This document shows, piece by piece, positions 21,484-30,400 of a stretch of 64,000 bases of DNA. The number at the start of each line of letters is the position of its first letter. Position 1 is the stretch's first letter. The DNA is taken from contig CANXME010001996.1 in assembly GCA_948144175.1 (NCBI GenBank), positions 390,001 to 454,000 of the forward strand, written 5' to 3'. A program made the position numbers and the translations under genes. The notes under the pieces were generated by a model, which saw only the letters and a list, made by a program, of their open reading frames with translations, was not told the origin of the DNA and ran no database searches. This stretch comes from Closterium sp. NIES-65 (taxonomy: Eukaryota; Streptophyta; Zygnematophyceae; Desmidiales; Closteriaceae).

Positions 21484-24400
21484 ATGTTCAAAAAGCCGAG
21501 CGACATTCGCGGGCAGCAGCGTCTGTCAGGAGCGGACAGAAAGAAGCTTCGGCGAAACATTCGAGACAAGTTCCAAGGCGCCACTGACGAACAACTGGAC
21601 GCGATCCTGCCGCCCAAGGTGCTCCTTAGTAGCGATCCTGCCGCCCAAGGTGCTCCCTAGAAGCGATCCTGCCGCCCAAGGTGCTCCTTAGTAGCGGTCC
21701 TGCCGCCGCTCCTTAGAAACTTACCGCTTGAACCCTCGTGTATTACCTCCCAGTTAACCTCTGCGTCCCCCGCATTCGCCTTGTGATATTCGCATGTTGA
21801 ATCGAGGATATGATATGATCTGATAGGATAGGATAGGATAGGATATGATATGATATGATATGATATGATATGATATGATATGATATGATATGATATGATA
21901 TGATATGATATGATATGATATGATATGATATGACCGCAAGAGCCTCCACTTAGGATATGATATGTTGTGATCTTCTATTGGAATCACTTTTGACGATTCT
22001 CAAAAGTGATTTCAGCTAGTGCAGCGCGTCATTCACCTCTACTGATGCCTGCGCTTACCGGATTTCCTGCTCTCTTCAGCGTCATTTTCTTCTTTTTATT
22101 ATATTGGAACTCGCCTGCCTGTTCGGTGGTCCAGGCTGACGTGACGGTGACGAGGCTGGTGAATCGCGTGCTGGTGTACGGACTCGAGAGCGGGCTGCCC
22201 ATGCTCTTCGACTGCGACGGCAGGGGCACCGAGATCTACCCCACTGGTAACCACACGGCCATGTAACCATACCGATGTAACCACACAGATACTCATACAA
22301 ACTTCTCCGCTCTTCCCTCCCTCCCTCCCTTCCCCGCCCCCTCCCCTCCCCTCTCTCCCTCCACTCTTCTCGACTTCAATCGTGTGGTTTGGTCTTCGCC
22401 CTTTCCTCCAAATCTCCACATTTGTTGTTCCCGCCGTCCATTGCACGTGCTTCATGTGTGCCTTCCATTCCCGTCACATGCTATCATTTCATTTCAATCA
22501 TCTTCACCACAGCTCAACAGCCACCTGCTGTTCACCCTCCTCATGTCAAACCCTGAACCCCTCGATTCCAGACCTTCATCCTTATACCCTCAAATTCTGC
22601 CTCTCAAACCACCCAGTCCTGACTCCCCATCCCCAATTGTTGCAATGTGGCTTGTGCCTGACCTGCTGCCATCCTTCCTGCTCAAGGGCAGGGAGGGAGG
22701 TGATGACTTCCAAGTTGACGCAACAGTTGCCTCAAACCCCGAAACCCTGAACCCTTGTCAACCCAACCCTCATACCCCATCCCGTCCCAGTGTTTGCGCT
22801 GTGGCTTGTGCCGGACCTGCTTCCGTCCTTCCTGCTCAAGGGTGGGGAGGTGTCTCGCTACGTGCTGTCAGGGGCTGACCTTATGGCGCCAGGCGTGCAG
22901 GTGAGAGTGAGGTGGGGGTTTAGGGTACAGTGCAATGGGTTACAGGGCAGTAGGTTACAGGGAGAGGGTAGAGTGCATCTTCTAGAATTTGTGAGGTCTC
23001 CTGCTACGTGCTGTGAGGGGCTGGCCTCATGGCTCCAGGCGTGCAGGTGCGAGTGAGGTGGGGGTTTTGGTATTGCGAAGTAGGGGGGATTTCTAGGGTG
23101 CAGCGTCTTGTGTTTGGTAGGTATCCCGCTATGTGCTGTCAGGGGCTGACCTCATGGCACTGGGCGTGCAGGTGCAAGAGGGATGAGGGTTTAGGGTACA
23201 GTGCACTGGGTTACAGGGGAGTAGGTTACAGGGCAGTAGGTTATAGGGACAGGGTAGAGTGCATCTTCTAGTACTTCAGATGTCTCCCACTGTGTGCTGT
23301 CAGGGGCTGACCTCATGGCACCGGGCGTGCAGGTGAGAGTGAGGTGGGGGTTTAGGGTATAGGGCATTAGGGTACAGGAAGAGGGTAGAGAGCAGCTTCT
23401 AGTACCTGGGAGGACTCCTGCTACGTGCTATCAGGGGCTGGCTTCATGGCTCCAGGCGAGAATGAGGGTCGATTGCAGTCAAGTGGGCAAAACTTCAGGC
23501 TCAGCTCTCCTCTATACCCCTCTATACGCCTCTTCACCCCTCTGCTTCCCTCTGCACTCCTCTGTCTGCCGCCAGGTGCCCGCGGAAGGCCTGCCAGCAT
23601 TTCGACCAGGGGAGGTGTGGTCTGTGAAGGTTCCAGGAAACTCCTGCCCAATTGCTGTACGTGCTCGTCTCCTTGCATCACAAATTTGCACCGCTGTTGA
23701 GCTCCACCGTTCTCCACCGTGCTGTATCCTGGTCCACCCTAATTCACCACTCCATGCTGCTCCACCGTTCTCCACCGTGCTCTATCCTGGTCCACTCGAT
23801 TCACTCTACTCCATGCTGTTCCATCCACCCTGCTCCACTGCTCTCCACCCAACCAATCTCCGGCCCGCCTTTCCCTCTCACTCCCCACACATCTCCCATG
23901 CATACCGGGTGGGTATAACGATGGTGGGCACTGCAGAGCCCGTGTTTTGAGCCGACTCAAAACCCGCCCCACCCACCATCGCCCATCCACTATTCCCCGT
24001 GCACACCGGGTGGGTATAACGATGGTGGGCAGTGCAGAGGCCGTGAGAGCACATGTCCCTGCTCCCCACTTTCCATGCTCACTGACTGTCCTCCCCTCTC
24101 TCCCCTCTCTCCCCTCTCTCCCCTCTCTCGCCTCTCTCCCCTCTCTCCCCTCTCATCCCCACACATCTCCCATGCACGCAGGTGGGCATAACGATGGTGG
24201 GCAGTGCGGATGCTGTGGGAGCCGGCATGAGAGGGAAGCTCCTCCGAATCACCCACTACTACCGTGACTCGCTCTGGTCAGCACTGCATTCCACCTTACT
24301 CTACTCTCTCTGTCCACTCACATCCTCCTTGTGGTGTCAATTCCCACCCACTCTTTCGCTGTCCGCTCACACAAGAGACCGTGAGAGCAGGCATGAGAGG

Positions 24401-27400
24401 GAAGCTCCTTCGAATCACCCACTATTGCCATGACTCACTTTGGTCAGCAACCCCACATGTGTCCCAATACTACTGCACTCAGTATGAAATCCACCCCAAT
24501 CCCCACTCACTTGTTATGCCTGCGCTGCTCTGCCTCATGGGGAGCACCACCTAACGCTCCCTCCTTCCCCCTTTCCCGTGCTTTCAGGGAGACGGCAGAG
24601 GGTTCCTATGTGCCCAACAAGGGCTTCTTGCCGGGCCTGGCTGGTCGTGCCTGTCTGTGCGCTGCTTGTTCTCCTGCTCTCATGCTCAACGCTTGTGCAA
24701 TCCCTTTCTCTTCCGCACCAACCCACGCCCACAGGGAGACAGCAGAGCGCTCGTACGTGCCCAACAAGGGCTTCCTGCGGGACCTGCCCACTATCCAGGC
24801 TCCTCTCCCCCCCTCCCCCCCCCCTCCCCGCTTCTCGTGATTTCAGGGAGACAGCAGAGGGCTCGTACGTGCCCAACAGGGGATTCCTGCCGGACCTGGT
24901 GGTGCCCAATTCTGATGCCACGCCTGCTCTTCTCCTCCAAATGGACCACCACCACTTGACGCTCCGTTCCCTCCCCACTTCCCCACCGTGCCCACAGGGA
25001 GACAGCTGAGGGCTCGTACATGCCCAACAAGGGCTTCCTGCGGGACCTGCTTGAGCCTGTCTATCCTTCTTACTATCTCCCACGCCCCCCCCCTCTCCCC
25101 CCCCGCCTTTCCTGTGCTCACAGGGAGACATCAGAGGGCTCGTACGTCCCCAACAAGGGCTTCCTGCCGGACCTGGTTGTGCCCGACCCTGATGCCGAGC
25201 CTGTTCCGTCAGATGGAGCAGCACCTGAAGATTCACCTGGTGGCGGCTTGGGTGTTGCTGGGGCTGGCGAGGGGGAAGGGGAGGCGGGGCAGGGTGAGGG
25301 GAGGGGTGATGAGGGGGGAGAGGCAGGTGCGGTCATGGAGGAGGGAGCAGCAGCAGCAGCTTCATCAGAGCAGCTGTCAGAATCTCTGCAGCATCTAGGC
25401 ATGCATGACACTGCTGCTGCTGCTGCTGCTAGTGCTGATACTGCGGTTGGGGGCAGCGAGGGGGATCAAAGAGCAGCAGCAGCTGCTGCAGAGGAAACTG
25501 CAGAATCAGCAGCAGCAATGGCATTGACACCGGCACAGATGGATGAGTTGTTGGATCGCTCTCTGCTGCAGGCCCTCTCCGTCTCTGTCAAGCCCGCCCA
25601 CCTGCCGCTGGGAGCTAGCACCCTTTGGTAAGGCTCCCTCTATATGCGCCCTCCCTCATAGTCACTCTTAGGCCTGGGCTGTCTGCTGCAGGCTCTCTCC
25701 GTCTCTGTCAAGCCCGCCCACCTGCCCTTGGGAGCCAGCTCTCTCTGGTAAGCTTCCCCTTTGGTAGCCGCTCTCTGGTAACCTCCCTCCCAGGTGGCAT
25801 TGACACCAGCACAGGTGGCATTCTCAAAAGTGCCCTCTCCGTCTCTGTCAAGCCCGCCCACCTGCCCCTGGGAGCCAGCTCTCTCTGGTAACCTCCTTTT
25901 TGAAAAAAAGCGCCTGAAAAGTCGTCTCATGCTTAGTTGGTACTTTACGTCCATTTGGGACGCGTAGACGTACATTTACGCATGCCTTTACGTTTACGTT
26001 TTCTTACGCGTAATATTACGTAAAGTCGAACGGGCAGGATGAAAAAAAAAAAAAAAAAATACCCTCGAATTTCTGTGGGCAAGATCGATAACCAGAGATT
26101 ATGTCTTATTACGCGAATGACAAGGGCAGTACGACGCGAACGATTGGACGGACTAAGGTCGCGTTAGGTATTGGGTACTACGGACTGGATCTAAAAGCCT
26201 TACTAGGTCGCGCGACTGTGTCTACTAGGAAACTGGACTTCTAGATTACGAATGACTGGGAGGAAGACTTGGTAGTATGCTTACGAAATAGCCGTGCGTA
26301 GAATAGTTGGTTGCGATAGGTGAGGTGTGGGTCGTATGTTGAGTCAACTGTTTCAGATTGCGACGAACATGCAGATCTGTCGCAAAGCTGATAGCGAATC
26401 GAGTCAACGGAATTGATTTTCGCCAACTATGCCAATCTGTTGGAAAGATGCGTGAAACCAACAATTTTGGGACACGTGGAAGCTCAAACGCGTTTCCATC
26501 ACCAACACTTTCGTGCACACCTTCTATGCACACGGAAATGTGTGGACTCGTTACAAAATTCTCCTTCGCTGCAGCACACCTTTGCGACGGAATTTCGCGA
26601 ATGGGAAGAGGGATCGTCACTCCTTGAGGGTACAAACCAGCATTCAAACCAGAGTTTTATCTAGAGCACAAGAGACTGAATCTAGATCTGGCTAGTTCTA
26701 CGTACTCGGCTGCGTCCTTGCAACCATGGCAGATCCCGCAACCATGGCAGATCCCGCAACCAAGGCAGATCCCGCAAAGGTAGCATTAGGCGATGATCAC
26801 TTCATCTGGCGCCACTACGAAGTTCCCAAAGGAGGAAAGTCAGATTCAAAAATTCCAAAGCGTTGCAAGTTTTGTAACAACGATTGGCCGTTCACCGTGA
26901 CCCGCGCTCAAGCTCACCTCCTCGGAAGCGGAGGCGGCGTTAGTCCATGCTTGAAAGTGATGCCTGAAGCGGTAGCAGAAATTCAGGATTACCTTGTGCA
27001 GAAAGATCGGAATGCGCAGGCGCGCAAATCGGCAGCAAGCCGTACATTGGCTGCAATGACGAGTCTGACTGGGAGTAATAGCTCCGGTAGTAGCTCCAAG
27101 GACGAGCCTACCAGTAGCAGCGGACGTAAGCGACCAGCGAAGCAGAAAACCCTTATGGAATGTCGTCCAGGAGCCGGTGACATCGCTAGCGCGCAGCAGG
27201 CCATTGCGCTGTTCTTTCACGTTTGTCGCATCCCCCCCCATGTGGCAGAGCACGATACGTTCAAGCATATGATAAGGAAAGTGGGGGCTGCCGGTCCCGG
27301 TTTCCACCCTCCAGGACGACAACTCATCATGGGTCGGCTCCTTCAAGAGTGCAAGACCAATACCGAAAAGGCCGTGAAGCCGATCATGGACTCATGGAGC

Positions 27401-30400
27401 GATGTGGGTGTGTGCATCGCGAGTGATGGATGGACGGACACTCAAGATCGTCCTCAACTCAATTTTCTCGCGGTTAACACCTACGGTGCCATATTCCTCT
27501 TTGGTGTCGACTGCAAGGACGTGAAGAAGACAGGAAGCTTCATCGCATCACACTTCCTGAGGGCAATCGACATCGTTGGAGCTGAGAACGTTGTTGGCTT
27601 GTTGATGGATGGTGCAAGCAACAACGTGAGCGCGTCCAACATCATCAAGCTGCAGTATCCCAAGATTCAGTTTGTTCGATGTGCTGCTCACTCATTGAAC
27701 AACTTAATGAAGGATATCGGCGGCCGTGAGTGGGCAGCAGAGACTATTACCAAGGGGCAGCAGCTGATCTCCATTTTGAAGAATTCACATTGGATTACCG
27801 GCCAGTTTCGCGAGCAGAATTCTCTCGTGCTGCTCAAGCCTGCGGGAACACGCTTCGGGACGAACTTCATCGCCTTAGAACGCCTACTTAAGGTCCGGGA
27901 ACTGCTGGATCGCTTGGTGGCCAGCCAAGCGTGGAAGGACAGAACCATGGGAAAGGAGAAATTGGTGTGGGCGCGTGACGTGATCAGGTGTGATGAGTTT
28001 TGGGATGGAGTGGTCCGAGTGCTCAAGGTTTTCAAACCAATCTACGTGCAGCTCAGGGCGGTTGATGGTACGCAAGAAGTCATGGGCAAGATATATGACA
28101 TGATGTTCCTTCTAGAGGACTCGGTGCGAGACGCATGCAAGGATTTACCGGAAGAGGAGAAAGAATGGATTGCTGAAGCGGTGCGAAACAGGTGGAATAA
28201 TTCCATCAACTGCGCGTTGCACGTTGTTGGGCGCATTCTTTACCCCCCCAACCAGTTTGAGAACATTGTTGGCACCGACCGGGAGTGTTCCGACATTTTC
28301 AGAGGCTTCATCCGGGACTATTTCAAAGGAGAGTTTGTAGTCGATGAAGATGGGGACCGGCACCCCGTTGCAACCATTGTGGAGAGGGAAATCAGGGCGT
28401 ACATGAAAGGGGAGGGGGAGCTTGGTGAGGAAAAGGCGCGGATTGAGAAGGACCTCATCAAGAAAGGGAAGATGGATCCGGCTCAATGGTGGGAGTTCAA
28501 CGGATCGCATTTGCCCCACCTTTCAAAGCTTGCACCAAAGGTCCTCAAGCAGTGTGTTTCGGCATCATCTTGTGAAACCAACTGGGGGATATGGGAGGGG
28601 ATTCATACGACCCGCCGCAACCGCCTCGGTGCAAAAAGGCTCGCCGACTTGGTGTACGTAACGCACAACTACAACACCGTGCGAAGGCTGAACTTGGACT
28701 TCGAGAACAAGCTGAAACTTTCAGCGCTGCCAACAATCCGTGAACGCGAGATACCGGATGTCTATGAGCCCATGGACGATGATGATTTGGAAGATAGTTG
28801 CTACAAGGATGATGAGGATGGGATGGCACCCTTGGAGAAAGATAAGTAGTAGTGTTTTGCTCAGTTTTCTGGTGACAGTGTGTTCTTGAAGAAGTCTTGT
28901 GTGCTCTGCATGACTTTTTTTTATCCGGGCAGGCTTGAAAAGTTTTTTAGCTGACCGTAAACGTAAACCCATATCAGGCAAGCGTACGGAAACGTAAGTT
29001 TACTTCGTAAAGTTGCGTAAACGTAAACCAGCGTAAACGTACAATGTCAACTTAGGTCTCATGGCGTTCAAAAAAACGATTTCTGATGCGCTTGACGATT
29101 CCAAATTCATCAGCAGCTCGCGTCGTTGGTTCTCTGTGAAAGCTTGCCTTGCCCCTCCCTCCCTCCCTCCCTCCCTCCCTCCCTCCCTCCCTCCCTCCCT
29201 CCCTCCCTCCCTCCCTCCCTCCCTCCCTCCCTCCCTCCCTCCCTCCTTCCCTCCCTCCCCTCTGGTAACCTTCCACCCCCGCCTACACGGCAGGTCCAAT
29301 CACGTGCTGCCATGTCGGCCGCCCGGCACAACAGTGGACATCAAGAAGTCGTCTCACAAGAAGCTGAGCAAGTGGCTGCATGCCAAGGCCGTTGATGGGC
29401 TGGTGAGTGTGCTTGAGTGAGGGAGTTTGAGTGAGAGAGAGCGTGTGAGTATGAGTGGCTGCATGCCAAGGCGGTTGAGGGGCTGGTGAGTGAGTGAGGG
29501 AGAGTGTGAGGTTTATACTCTCACACGCGCACTTCATCCTTTTGTTACACAAGAAGCTGAGCAAGTGGCTGCATGCCAAGGCGGTTGAGGGGCTGGTAGG
29601 TGTCTGTGTGTGTGCGGGTGTGTGCGGGTGTGTGCGGGTGTGTGCGGGTGTGTGCGGGTGTGTGCGGGTGTGTGCGGATGTGTTCGTGTGTGTGCGAGTG
29701 TGTGCGAGTGTGTGAGAGTGTGTGCGACTGTGTGCGAGTGTGTGAGTGTGTGTGCAACTGTGTGTGAGTGTGTGCTATTTTCTCTGCCACCAACTACCCA
29801 TGGCATGTACCCAACCCAACCCCTTCGCTTCCACACTTCCGTTTACCCCATCTACCCCTTCCTAACACTTCCAACTCCCCTTCATACTACCCAGAGAGGG
29901 CTAGCAAGGAGTTCATTCCTTCTGTCATCAACCACCCATGGCATTAATCCACCCGTACCACCCACCCTTTCCATTGCACCCCTCCCGTTGCTCTCATCGG
30001 CCATCCTCAAGACAACCTTAGAGGCGCCTCAACCGCCCTCCCATTGCACTCATCGCCCTTCCTTATGATAAACACCTTTCCACCCTCAGATATGCGGCAA
30101 GGAGGACAAGCTCCGCAAGAACTTCATTCCCTCATCTGTCAACCACTTATGGGCCATGGCATGTACACACCAATTCCATTGCACCCATCTACCTCCCAAC
30201 CGCGCCTCCTTCTCTACCCTTTCAGATATGCGGCAAGGACGACACGCACCACAAGGAGTTCTGAGGCGCCTCAAAAGTCCTCTCAGCTCTCAGGAATACA
30301 TCTCCCCATAGTGGGTGGTCTGAGAGCTGAGAGTATGAAGCCTGAGAGGATGAAGCCTGAGAGGATGAAGCTTGAGAGGATGAAGCTCTCAAGCATACAC

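Larger units (their letters stand above)
25932..29055 (+). mobile_element. Complete hAT DNA transposon, 8-bp TSD GTCTCATG
   Basis: 3124 bp in eIF2D intron 6. The target duplication GTCTCATG lies at 25924-25931 and 29056-29063, exactly the 8 bp expected for hAT. Terminal inverted repeats are imperfect: left CTTAGTTGGTACTTTACGT, right (reverse complement) CTAAGTTGACATTGTACGT, 14 of 19 identical. Both subterminal regions are crowded with TTTACG/CGTAAA words, likely transposase sites. It encodes one uninterrupted 707-aa transposase in the same orientation as the host gene. It may be autonomous. Confidence 0.92.

Noticed and set aside
23421..24267. ORFs on both strands in eIF2D introns 3-5
   Set aside because: They overlap exon fragments and C/T-rich repeats; none has an independent domain or start context.
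24535..25236. Minus-strand 233-aa ORF
   Set aside because: It is antisense to the repeated exon-6 copies of eIF2D; its own repeats mirror those copies.
29000..29331. Gly/Glu-Gly-Arg frames on the minus strand
   Set aside because: Translation of the CCTC microsatellite.
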